A DNA stretch of 9,072 nt from Gemmatimonadota bacterium (GCA_028287225.1 JAQBPZ010000318.1:1-9072), one strand, 5' to 3'. Shown: positions 1 through 5,372, numbered from the stretch's first letter. Notes: a model not told the origin generated them from the sequence alone. Numbers and translations: made by a program.

Positions 1-193
1 CCTCATGGAGGGTTACAGCACCACACCCCCGAAAACTCCCATGAGTTTGGTTGCTGCAGGGCCTGGATCGGTGCACCACGGCCGGCCCGAGGGAAGTATC
101 CGTTTCTGCTCCGCCCCCTCCGTTCGATCGTCTTCCCCTCTCGACTGAGTGGCCAGCCACGTCCGCTGATGAAGCGAACACACAGGACGAGGA
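1..193. other. Non-coding flank downstream of the bilin-reductase-like gene
   Basis: I see no credible gene in this stretch; the short open frames crossing it have no recognisable domains. It lies 3' of the last gene of the minus-strand operon. A weak hairpin lies at 33-48 (AAACTC, loop CCAT, GAGTTT). On the minus strand it is followed by one more T and then G-rich sequence, so it is at best a poor intrinsic terminator. A 7-base inverted pair (CTCATGG at 2-8, CCATGAG at 39-45) overlaps it. No heme oxygenase or phytochrome fragment is visible before the window ends. Confidence 0.4.
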
Positions 194-808
194 TCAAGCG
201 GGAAACAGCACGCTGCGCAGATAGTCATCCGCCCACGCGGCTCCGAACATCGCGACCAGCAGGGACCGGGTCCGGGGATCCGCGCGACGGGCATCCATGT
301 ATTCGTGCTGCCTGCGGCGGACCGCGTCGGCCGAATCCGGCGACGGAGGCATCGCGCCGGTGAGCGTGATCCAGGCGTCGACCGACGCGTCGAACGCCGC
401 GAGCACCCCCGCCAGCTGCTCGTTCCCCACGGTCTTCTGGAAGGCCGCGGGATGCGACTCGCCGCGCGCCACCGTATCGGTCATCGGCACCACGTCCACC
501 GTCACAGCGGTCTCCCGCGCGAGGCCACGGGAGACGAGCTCGCCGGAGAAGAGCGGCAGTCCCCGATTCGGGCGGGCGCACACCAGCAGGCTGCCGAGTG
601 TCAGCTGAGTGCCCGCGATCGTCGCGACACGCATGTAGCCCACGGCGTCGCCGTCGTACACGCGGGTCGTGATGGTCACCGGCGCGTCCTTCCACAGTCC
701 CGAGGCCTGCGCCAGGCGCGGCTGCAGCGACCGTGACCGCAGCTCCAGAGCCTTGACCAGCCGTCGCTCGGCCCGCAGCAGCGTGGCGTCGATGGACGGC
801 GCGAACAT
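194..808 (-). CDS. Ferredoxin-dependent bilin reductase-like protein (PcyA/HY2 family)
   Basis: The protein has 204 residues, shorter than the roughly 240-250 of cyanobacterial PcyA. The family reduces biliverdin to phycobilins using ferredoxin electrons in the cytoplasm. Two stretches support the call. RPNRGLPLFSGELVSRG (79-95), followed by VDVVPMTD (104-111), matches the central 'P..DLP.FG.DLV...G' strand region. ADPRTRSLLVAMFGAAWADD (176-195), followed by YLRSVLFPA, matches the family's C-terminal 'NDKTR.VL..AFG..WA..Y...VLF' signature. The frame extends upstream to 988, but that would overlap the preceding gene. The ATG at 808 follows TGAGGGG, where an SD-like GAGGGG overlaps the stop of that gene. 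It is last in the paa run, 7 bases after the helical gene. By rough alignment the position of PcyA His88 is Arg60, and the acidic residue before LP is Gly83, so the reaction may differ from PcyA. The family call rests on motif memory, not on a search. Confidence 0.7.
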   Translation of the reverse strand: MFAPSIDATLLRAERRLVKALELRSRSLQPRLAQASGLWKDAPVTITTRVYDGDAVGYMRVATIAGTQLTLGSLLVCARPNRGLPLFSGELVSRGLARETAVTVDVVPMTDTVARGESHPAAFQKTVGNEQLAGVLAAFDASVDAWITLTGAMPPSPDSADAVRRRQHEYMDARRADPRTRSLLVAMFGAAWADDYLRSVLFPA

Positions 809-811
809 CGG

Positions 812-817
812 CCCCTC
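812..817 (-). promoter_or_regulatory. Ribosome binding site fixing the start of the bilin-reductase-like gene
   Basis: On the minus strand the sequence reads TGAGGGGCCGATG. The TGA at 818-816 stops the upstream gene, and GAGGGG shares its GA. The ATG at 808 follows after only 3 bases, so translation is probably coupled. This argues for the start at 808 rather than the longer upstream frame. Confidence 0.55.
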
Positions 818-1538
818 AGGCCGGGGAGGCTGCGATCCCACGTGCAGCCGCCAGGTACTCGGCCGCCTCGCGACGCGCGGCATCGGGCAGCTCGTCCAGC
901 GCGCCCGCGACGGCGCCGAGCATCGCGGCGGGCTCCGCGGGACGCAGCGACGGGGGGCCCGACGCGCCGAGCCAGCGCACATAGTCACCGAGGATGGCAG
1001 GGCGGCGCTGTGCGATGGCGTCGGCGAGGTAGGACACCATCACCTCGAGCGCGTCGATCCACTCCGCCTCGGCCGCCTCCTCGCCAAGGTGCACGCCGCG
1101 GAGCGACACCACGGCGTCCTCGGCCAGCTGGCGCGAGGCGTCCTGCACGGCGGCGGCGAGCGGGTCCACATACCGCATCGCGAGCACCGCGCGATCGATC
1201 ATCGTGCGCGCGGCACCCGCGTCGGGGACGGCGGCAGCGTGAATGGCGTCGAGCAGCCGGCGGCTCCCCTGCGCCAGATGCCGCGTCGTCATGCCCAGCT
1301 GTATGGCATCGGACTGCACGGTGCGCATCCGCTCCGTGACCGGGGCGGCGTCTCCCACGCGAAGCGATCGCGCCAGCCGTTCGGCATGCTGGAGCGCCTG
1401 CTCGCGCAGCACCACCTGGCCATCACCGCCGAATCGGGCGGCCCAGAAGGGGTCGTCCTGCATCGACTCCGCCACGTGGTCCGCGAGGCGCGGGGCGAGT
1501 GCGGCGATGCGGTCGGCGAGTTCCGGATGTGCGGCCAT
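816..1538 (-). CDS. Helical protein of unknown family; candidate bilin-biosynthesis-associated globin-like protein
   Basis: The protein has 240 residues, is rich in Ala, Arg and Leu, and contains no cysteine, signal peptide or membrane segment. It should be almost wholly alpha-helical. I cannot assign a family with certainty. The N-terminal part has DDPFWAARFGGDG (28-40), then a helix with His51. A second block starts at Trp160 and includes YVRWLGASG (186-194). Residues about 48-99 and 163-214 look like two copies of one unit: AL....LA.A/S.. followed by a turn, an Arg-containing helix and a terminal L....AI/L helix. The start at 1538 is well supported by AGGAG (1545-1549) six bases upstream. 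It sits immediately before a bilin-reductase-like gene. From memory, globin-like genes named BBAG accompany PcyA-like genes in some heterotrophic bacteria, which is why I suggest that role. A sensor-type helical domain is the main alternative. Confidence 0.5.
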   Translation of the reverse strand: MAAHPELADRIAALAPRLADHVAESMQDDPFWAARFGGDGQVVLREQALQHAERLARSLRVGDAAPVTERMRTVQSDAIQLGMTTRHLAQGSRRLLDAIHAAAVPDAGAARTMIDRAVLAMRYVDPLAAAVQDASRQLAEDAVVSLRGVHLGEEAAEAEWIDALEVMVSYLADAIAQRRPAILGDYVRWLGASGPPSLRPAEPAAMLGAVAGALDELPDAARREAAEYLAAARGIAASPA

Positions 1539-1607
1539 TCAGCGCTCCTGCCTGACGTCGTGAACGCCGTCACGCAATCGCCGCTCGAGGGGGCGATGCC
1601 GCGCGGC
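1539..1607 (-). other. paaD-to-helical-gene spacer with a bulged hairpin
   Basis: This 69-base gap is the only real spacer in the six-gene run. GCAATCGCC (1574-1582) and GGCGATGC (1592-1599) pair with one bulged base around a 9-base loop, just after the paaD stop. No T-run follows on the minus strand, so it is not a standard terminator; RNA processing or partial attenuation is possible. A good SD (AGGAG, 1545-1549) serves the next gene. I see no convincing promoter, but one cannot be excluded. Confidence 0.35.
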
Positions 1608-2114
1608 TCAAATCGCCTTGAATTCCTCGAACGGCTGCCGGCAGGCACGGCACCAGCAGACGGACTTGCACGCCGTGGACCCGAACTCGCTCCGCAGCTC
1701 CGTGTCGCGCGAGTCGCAATACGGGCACTGCGCCGCGGCCCGATGACGCATGAGTTGCACCAGCCCGCCCCCCGACTCGCTGCGACCGGGCGGGGCGATA
1801 CCGTACGCCTTGAGCTTGGCACGCGCCGCCGACTCGATCCAGTCCGACGTCCATGCGGGCGCGTAGGTCGTGCGCACGCTCGCGCGGTAGCCTGCCTGCT
1901 CGAGTGCCGACAGGATGTCCTGCTCGATCACCTGGATCGCCGGACAGCCCGAGTACGTCGGCGTCACGGTCACGGTCACGGCCCCGTCGCCAGCGACCTC
2001 CACCTCGCGCACGATGCCGAGCTCGCGCACGCTCAGCACGGGCACCTCGGGGTCCATCACCTCGTCGAGGACCGCGAGCACCGCGTCGCGCGTCGGCGCC
2101 GCGGCGCCTACCAC
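1608..2114 (-). CDS. paaD: Phenylacetyl-CoA epoxidase complex maturation protein PaaD
   Basis: The protein has 168 residues, close to the 165 of E. coli PaaD (also called PaaJ). The first half is a MIP18/DUF59 domain with DPEVPVLSVRELGIV (21-35) and TPTYSGCPA (51-59, Cys57). The C-terminus is the typical metal-binding ribbon: CPYC (Cys130, Cys133), SEFGSTACK (Cys149) and CRAC (Cys155, Cys158), ending FEEFKAI. Cys153 is an additional cysteine. PaaD is required for active PaaABCE in vivo, probably in metal or Fe-S maturation, and is not part of the final oxygenase. No ATG fits. The chosen start is GTG at 2114-2112, overlapping the end of paaC by 7 bases, which gives the usual distance to DPE; a later GTG at codon 12 would be too short. 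It is translationally coupled to paaC. Confidence 0.92.
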   Translation of the reverse strand: MVGAAAPTRDAVLAVLDEVMDPEVPVLSVRELGIVREVEVAGDGAVTVTVTPTYSGCPAIQVIEQDILSALEQAGYRASVRTTYAPAWTSDWIESAARAKLKAYGIAPPGRSESGGGLVQLMRHRAAAQCPYCDSRDTELRSEFGSTACKSVCWCRACRQPFEEFKAI

Positions 2115-2920
2115 TTGGCGCCAGGATGCGAGCGCGCCACGATCTGCATCTCCGCGAGCAGGTGGCCGAGCGCCTCGGTGTGCGAGCCCTGTCGTCCGGA
2201 GCGGCCGGCGATCGGGGGCGCCGCATGGGGCAGCGACAGCGTCGCGCGCTCCACGACGTCGCGCACCAGGCCGTCCCACACCGCCTGCAGCGCCGCGAGA
2301 TCGGGGCCGACACCGGCCGCCAGCATCGCGGCGTCCACGACATCCGCCGCGAACAGCTCGGGGGTGAACCGCCAGAGCGCATCGAAGGCGCGCTGGATCC
2401 GCTGGTGGCTCTCCGCCGTCCCGTCGCCGAGCTTCAGCACCCACTCGCCGCTGTGGCGCACGTGGTACTTCGCCTCCTTGAGCGACTTCGCCGCAATGGC
2501 CGCGAGCTCGGCGTTGCCGCTGCGGGAAAGCGCGTCGAGCACCACCACCGCGTGGACGTCGAACAGGAACTGCCGCGCGATGGTGAAGCCGAAGTCGCCG
2601 TTCGGCAGCTCCACGAGCTGGCAGTTGCGGAAGTCGACGACCTCGCGGAAGTACGCCAGCGCGTCCTCGTCGCGGCCCCTGCCCTCCACCTGTCCCGCCA
2701 GGCGGAGGAACATCGTCGCCTGGCCGAGGAGGTCGAGCGCCACGTTCGAGAGGGCGATGTCCTCCTCGAGGATCGGCCCGTGGCCACACCATTCGCTCAG
2801 GCGGTGGCCGAGCACCAGCCGGTCGTCGCCCAGGCGCAGGAGGTACTCCACGAGCGCATCGGGCGCCTGGCGCGGCGCCGGAACGATGGACGGCGCCGGC
2901 GTCGCGGGGCCGCCGGTCAT
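2108..2920 (-). CDS. paaC: 1,2-phenylacetyl-CoA epoxidase structural subunit PaaC
   Basis: The protein has 270 residues, slightly longer than E. coli PaaC (about 248) because of a Pro/Ala-rich N-terminus of about 20 residues. PaaC is the ferritin-like, non-metal partner of PaaA and stabilises the catalytic subunit. Recognisable stretches are YLLRLGDDRLVLGHRLSEWC (26-45), EEDIALSNVALDLLGQ (52-67), a segment around NGDFGFTIARQFLFD (107-121), and KSLKEAKYHVRHSGEW (145-160). The end, GRQGSHTEALGHLLAEMQ (242-259), is the characteristic PaaC C-terminus. The ATG at 2920 overlaps the paaB TGA as ATGA, so the two are translationally coupled. Confidence 0.95.
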   Translation of the reverse strand: MTGGPATPAPSIVPAPRQAPDALVEYLLRLGDDRLVLGHRLSEWCGHGPILEEDIALSNVALDLLGQATMFLRLAGQVEGRGRDEDALAYFREVVDFRNCQLVELPNGDFGFTIARQFLFDVHAVVVLDALSRSGNAELAAIAAKSLKEAKYHVRHSGEWVLKLGDGTAESHQRIQRAFDALWRFTPELFAADVVDAAMLAAGVGPDLAALQAVWDGLVRDVVERATLSLPHAAPPIAGRSGRQGSHTEALGHLLAEMQIVARSHPGAKW

Positions 2921-3285
2921 ACGCCGCGCACGCCGCGCGGGACCTTGTAGAACTGCGGATGGCGATAGGCCTTGTCCGCGCCGGGGTCGAAGAACGGTCC
3001 GCTGTCGCCGGGCGTGGACGCGGTGATCGCGCCGCCCGGCACCACCCACAGCGAGATCACCCCGCCGCGCCGGGCGTAGACGTCGCGCGCGTTCTGCAGC
3101 GCCTGTCCCGCATCCACGGCGTGCAGCGATCCCGCGTGCTCGTGCGGCGCGCCCTGCTCGCTCTGCGTGAAGACCTCCCACAGCGGCCATTCGTCGGACG
3201 GCAGCGCCGACGCCTGCTCGGCCACCGCCGTGCTGGCCGACGGGTGCTCCTTCACCAGCTCCTGGTTCGTGATGGTGCTCGCCAC
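2917..3285 (-). CDS. paaB: 1,2-phenylacetyl-CoA epoxidase subunit PaaB
   Basis: PaaB is a small non-catalytic subunit of the PaaABCE oxygenase that bridges PaaAC units. The core is WPLWEVFTQSEQGAPHEHAG (33-52), then the helix around ALQNARDVYARRGG, then ISLWVV, and the conserved tail FFDPGADKAYRHPQFY (97-112). The 122 residues exceed the usual 95 because of a low-complexity N-terminus of about 30 residues. The annotated start is GTG at 3285-3283, three bases after the paaA stop, with GGAGG 11 bases upstream. An internal GTG at codon 11, with AGGAG three bases before it, is an alternative that would remove ten residues. The gene ends by overlapping the paaC start. Confidence 0.94.
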   Translation of the reverse strand: MASTITNQELVKEHPSASTAVAEQASALPSDEWPLWEVFTQSEQGAPHEHAGSLHAVDAGQALQNARDVYARRGGVISLWVVPGGAITASTPGDSGPFFDPGADKAYRHPQFYKVPRGVRGV

Positions 3286-3288
3286 GGG

Positions 3289-4260
3289 CTACGCCGCCTC
3301 CGACGCCTGGCTCGCGCGCTGCTTGGCGGCATACGCATTGGCCGCCTCGCGCACCCACGCGCCCTCGTCGTGCGCCTTGCGACGCGCCTCGAGCCGCTCG
3401 CGGTTGCACGGCCCGTTGCCGCGGATCACCTGGTTGAATTCGTCCCAGTCGATCGCGCCGAACTCCCAGTTCTCCGTCTCGGCATTGAACGTCATGTCGG
3501 GATCGGGCAGCGTGAGGTTCACCGCCATCGCCTGCGGCACGGTGAGGTTCACGAAGCGCTGGCGCAGCTCGTCGTTCGTCTTGCGCTTCACCTTCCAGCG
3601 AATCAGCTCGGCGGTGTTCGGCGAGTCGGTGTCGCTGGGTCCGAACATCATGAGCGAGGGCCACCACCAGCGGTCGACGGCATCCTGCACCATCGCCTTC
3701 TGGGCTGGTGTGCCGTTCGCGAGCGTCGCGACGATCTCGTAGCCCTGGCGCTTGTGGAAGTTCTCTTCCTTGCACACCCGGATCATCGCCCGCGCGTACG
3801 GGCCGTACGACGCCTTCGCGAGGATCGTCTGGTTGACGATCGCGGCGCCGTCCACGAACCACCCGATCACCCCGATGTCCGCCCACGACAGCGTCGGGTA
3901 GTTGAAGATGCTCGAGTACTTCGCCGTGCCGTCGAGCAGCTGCCCGATGAGCTCCGCCCGGTCGACGCCGAGCGTCTCCGCGCCGCAGTAGATGTAGAGC
4001 CCGTGTCCGGCCTCGTCCTGCACCTTGGCGATCAGGCTGATCTTGCGGCGCAGGCTCGGCGCGCGCGTGATCCAGTTGCCCTCGGGGAGCATCCCGACGA
4101 TCTCGGAGTGCGCGTGCTGCGACATCATGCGGACGAGCTGGCGCCGGTACTTCTCGGGCATCCAGTCATTGGGCTCGATGCTCTCTACGGCGGCGATCCG
4201 GGCCTCGAAGGCAGCAACCTTCGCCGGATCCTCGGGCGTCGCGGTGCGGGTCTGCGTCAT
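3289..4260 (-). CDS. paaA: 1,2-phenylacetyl-CoA epoxidase catalytic subunit PaaA
   Basis: PaaA is the diiron oxygenase subunit that inserts one oxygen atom of O2 into the aromatic ring of phenylacetyl-CoA to give the ring 1,2-epoxide. At 323 residues it is near the family length of about 310. The diiron ligand region is intact: Glu53 (SEIVGMLPEG), DEAGH with Glu83 and His86, Asp137 (WFVDGAA), and EENFH with Glu166 and His169. WWWPSLMMFGPSDTDS (198-213) and the C-terminal DWDEFNQVIRGNGPCN (271-286) are also typical. It is first in the operon, with the start ATG at 4260 preceded by GGAG at a 7-base spacing. The usual electron-transfer partner PaaE is not found nearby. Transcription probably starts in the divergent region shared with the crotonase gene. 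Confidence 0.96.
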   Translation of the reverse strand: MTQTRTATPEDPAKVAAFEARIAAVESIEPNDWMPEKYRRQLVRMMSQHAHSEIVGMLPEGNWITRAPSLRRKISLIAKVQDEAGHGLYIYCGAETLGVDRAELIGQLLDGTAKYSSIFNYPTLSWADIGVIGWFVDGAAIVNQTILAKASYGPYARAMIRVCKEENFHKRQGYEIVATLANGTPAQKAMVQDAVDRWWWPSLMMFGPSDTDSPNTAELIRWKVKRKTNDELRQRFVNLTVPQAMAVNLTLPDPDMTFNAETENWEFGAIDWDEFNQVIRGNGPCNRERLEARRKAHDEGAWVREAANAYAAKQRASQASEAA

Positions 4261-4430
4261 GGTCGGCTCCGGTAGATGAGGTCCCTGGGGGGAAGATAAC
4301 GGGAAATCCGGCGAGGAACGAGTAATCCGCCGGCGGGTCAGGGGAACGCCTTTCGCGCCGCCCGGGTCCCGCCCCTGCTGATACCCCGCCCGCCGTTACT
4401 CGGCACCCGTTTCCCGTTTACCTTTTTCCC
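4261..4430. promoter_or_regulatory. Divergent promoter region between paaA and the crotonase gene
   Basis: This 170-base spacer serves two genes that diverge. The minus-strand sequence TTTCCCGTTATCTTCC (4306-4291) lies 30-46 bases before the paaA ATG. The plus-strand TTTCCCGTTTACCTTTTTCC (4410-4429) runs straight into the crotonase ATG. They share TTTCCCGTT followed by a T-rich stretch, so they may be a common promoter or regulator site in mirrored orientation. paaA has a clear SD, whereas the crotonase gene has none. An inverted-repeat element lies between the two motifs. Promoter positions are inference; no classical sigma-70 -35 box stands out. Confidence 0.5.
4319..4402. repeat. Nested inverted repeat with CGAGTAA/TTACTCG ends
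   Basis: CGAGTAA (4319-4325) and TTACTCG (4396-4402) form a perfect 7-base inverted pair around an 84-base segment. Inside are CAGGGG (4339-4344) pairing with CCCCTG (4372-4377), and a CCGCCGGCGG palindrome (4327-4336). The end heptamer is the same word that is tandemly repeated in the spacer after the crotonase gene. It could be a small mobile palindromic element or a structured regulatory site between two promoters. Confidence 0.5.
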
Positions 4431-5222
4431 ATGATCACCAGACCAGCGGTCCCCGGCACGGCCGTCGCCGGCGGGGACGTGACCGTCACCCTCGGGGACG
4501 GTATCGGCACCATCCGGTTCGGGCATCCCAAGGGCAACTCCATGCCGGGCGCCCTCCTCCAGCGGCTGGCCGACGCCGTCACCTGGGTGGGGCGGGACCC
4601 CGCGGCCCGCGTCATCGTCCTGCGCAGCGAGGGCACCGGCCCGTTCTGCGCCGGCGCCTCGTTCGACGAGCTGCTCGACATCAGGGACGAATCGTCGGGC
4701 GAGGAATTCTTCAGCGGGTTCGCGCGCGTGATCCTCGCGATGATCCGCGCCCCCAAGTTCGTCCTGGTGCGCGTCCACGGCCGCACCGCCGGCGGCGGCG
4801 TGGGCATCGCCGCGGCCGGCGACTACACCTTCGCGGTGCGCACCGCCTCGGCCAAGCTCAGCGAGCTGGCCGTCGGCATCGGCCCCTTCGTGGTGGGACC
4901 CGTCATCGAGCGGCGCATCGGCCGCGGCCCCTATGCGGCCATGGCCGTGGACGCCGACTGGCGCGACGCGGACTGGGGGGAGCGGCACGCGCTCTATGCC
5001 CGGGTCTACGACGACGTCGCCACGATGGACGCCGCCATCAACGCCCTGGCCGGCACCCTGGCGGCATCCAATCCCGATGCCATGGCCCTCATGAAGCAGG
5101 TGTTCTGGTCCGGCACGGACGAGTGGGACGACCTCCTCACCCAGCGGGCACGCATGTCCGGCCGGCTCGTGCTCTCCGAGTTCACCCGTGCGGCCATCGC
5201 GAAGTTCCGCGAGCGGAGCTGA
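4431..5222 (+). CDS. Crotonase (enoyl-CoA hydratase/isomerase) family protein
   Basis: The protein has 263 residues, typical for a single crotonase domain. The fold signatures are GTIRFGHPKGNSMPG (26-40), PFCAGASFDELLDI (71-84) with the oxyanion-hole CAGA, GRTAGGGVGIAAAGDY (117-132), and KLSELAVGIGPFVVGP (143-158). The second catalytic acid of crotonases is present as Glu145. The first, in the usual GGGCE motif, is Gly125 here, so it may be an isomerase or a subtype with one acid. The C-terminus SGRLVLSEFTRAAI (243-256) is like a subgroup I recall from phenylacetate clusters of Bacteroidetes. The likely substrates are CoA esters of phenylacetate or fatty-acid-like breakdown; a PaaF or PaaG role is possible but unproven. 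The ATG at 4431 has no SD, only a T-rich tract, so the mRNA may be leaderless. It is flanked on both sides by heptamer repeats and stands in opposite orientation to both neighbouring operons. Confidence 0.88.
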   Translation: MITRPAVPGTAVAGGDVTVTLGDGIGTIRFGHPKGNSMPGALLQRLADAVTWVGRDPAARVIVLRSEGTGPFCAGASFDELLDIRDESSGEEFFSGFARVILAMIRAPKFVLVRVHGRTAGGGVGIAAAGDYTFAVRTASAKLSELAVGIGPFVVGPVIERRIGRGPYAAMAVDADWRDADWGERHALYARVYDDVATMDAAINALAGTLAASNPDAMALMKQVFWSGTDEWDDLLTQRARMSGRLVLSEFTRAAIAKFRERS

Positions 5223-5230
5223 ACGGGGTA

Positions 5231-5244
5231 GCGAGTAACGAGTA
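5231..5244. repeat. Two-copy heptamer repeat (GCGAGTA ACGAGTA)
   Basis: Just after the crotonase stop, GCGAGTA (5231-5237) and ACGAGTA (5238-5244) form a short tandem repeat. It is the inverse of the five-copy ACTCGTT array at 5397-5431, so the two heptamer blocks bracket the palindromic element between them in inverted orientation. Confidence 0.7.
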
Positions 5245-5264
5245 GCGGGGGCGTCCTGAGCGGA

Positions 5265-5372
5265 TGTCATCCCACAGCGGCGCAGCCGCTGTCGGGACCT
5301 TGCATCCCGATAGAGCGGCTGGGCCGTCCGCCGGGACGGGAGGTCCCAACGCGCGGTGCGCGTGGGATGACA
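5265..5372. repeat. Two head-to-head copies of a TGTCATCCC palindromic unit
   Basis: TGTCATCCCAC (5265-5275) and GTGGGATGACA (5362-5372) are perfect inverted repeats. Reading inward, each arm has the same order: TGTCATCCCAC, a GC-rich hairpin, GGGACCT, a short gap, then TCCC. The left hairpin is ACAGCGGC (5274-5281) with loop GCA and GCCGCTGT (5285-5292). The right one is ACGCGC (5349-5354), loop GGT, GCGCGT (5358-5363). Smaller stems follow: TCGGGA/TCCCGA at 5292-5310 and GGGAC/GTCCC at 5333-5347. A third copy lies at 7847-7894. It occupies the spacer between two convergent genes, where the hairpins may also end transcription in both directions, although no T-run follows. Confidence 0.75.

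Noticed and set aside
2..45. CTCATGG/CCATGAG inverted repeat at the left edge as an operator or attachment site
   Set aside because: Only seven bases pair, 30 bases apart, which is easily chance; no integrase or tRNA gene is near.
194..988. Longer 264-residue version of the bilin-reductase-like protein
   Set aside because: The first 60 residues overlap the upstream gene in another frame and are Arg/Pro-rich; the ATG at 808 has an SD-like site and a 7-base gap to that gene.
1608..2792. 394-residue minus-strand frame ending in PaaD
   Set aside because: Its N-terminal part is an out-of-frame reading of paaC; only the part after about 2114 is PaaD.
669..3026. Plus-strand open frame of 785 codons across the paa genes
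   Set aside because: It is antisense to four recognisable minus-strand genes, its product is Arg/Ala/His-rich without domains, and such frames are expected in GC-rich coding DNA.
2108..3886. Long minus-strand frame reading into paaC as a 592-residue protein
   Set aside because: The upstream part runs out of frame through paaA and paaB; the real PaaC begins at the ATG at 2920 that overlaps the paaB stop.
2959..4275. Plus-strand 438-codon open frame opposite paaA and paaB
   Set aside because: It mirrors the codon pattern of paaA and paaB, has no recognisable motif, and is an antisense shadow.
5274..5292. The 8-base perfect hairpin as an intrinsic terminator
   Set aside because: No T-run follows on either strand. 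It fits better as the core of the repeat unit, although it may still slow or end transcription.
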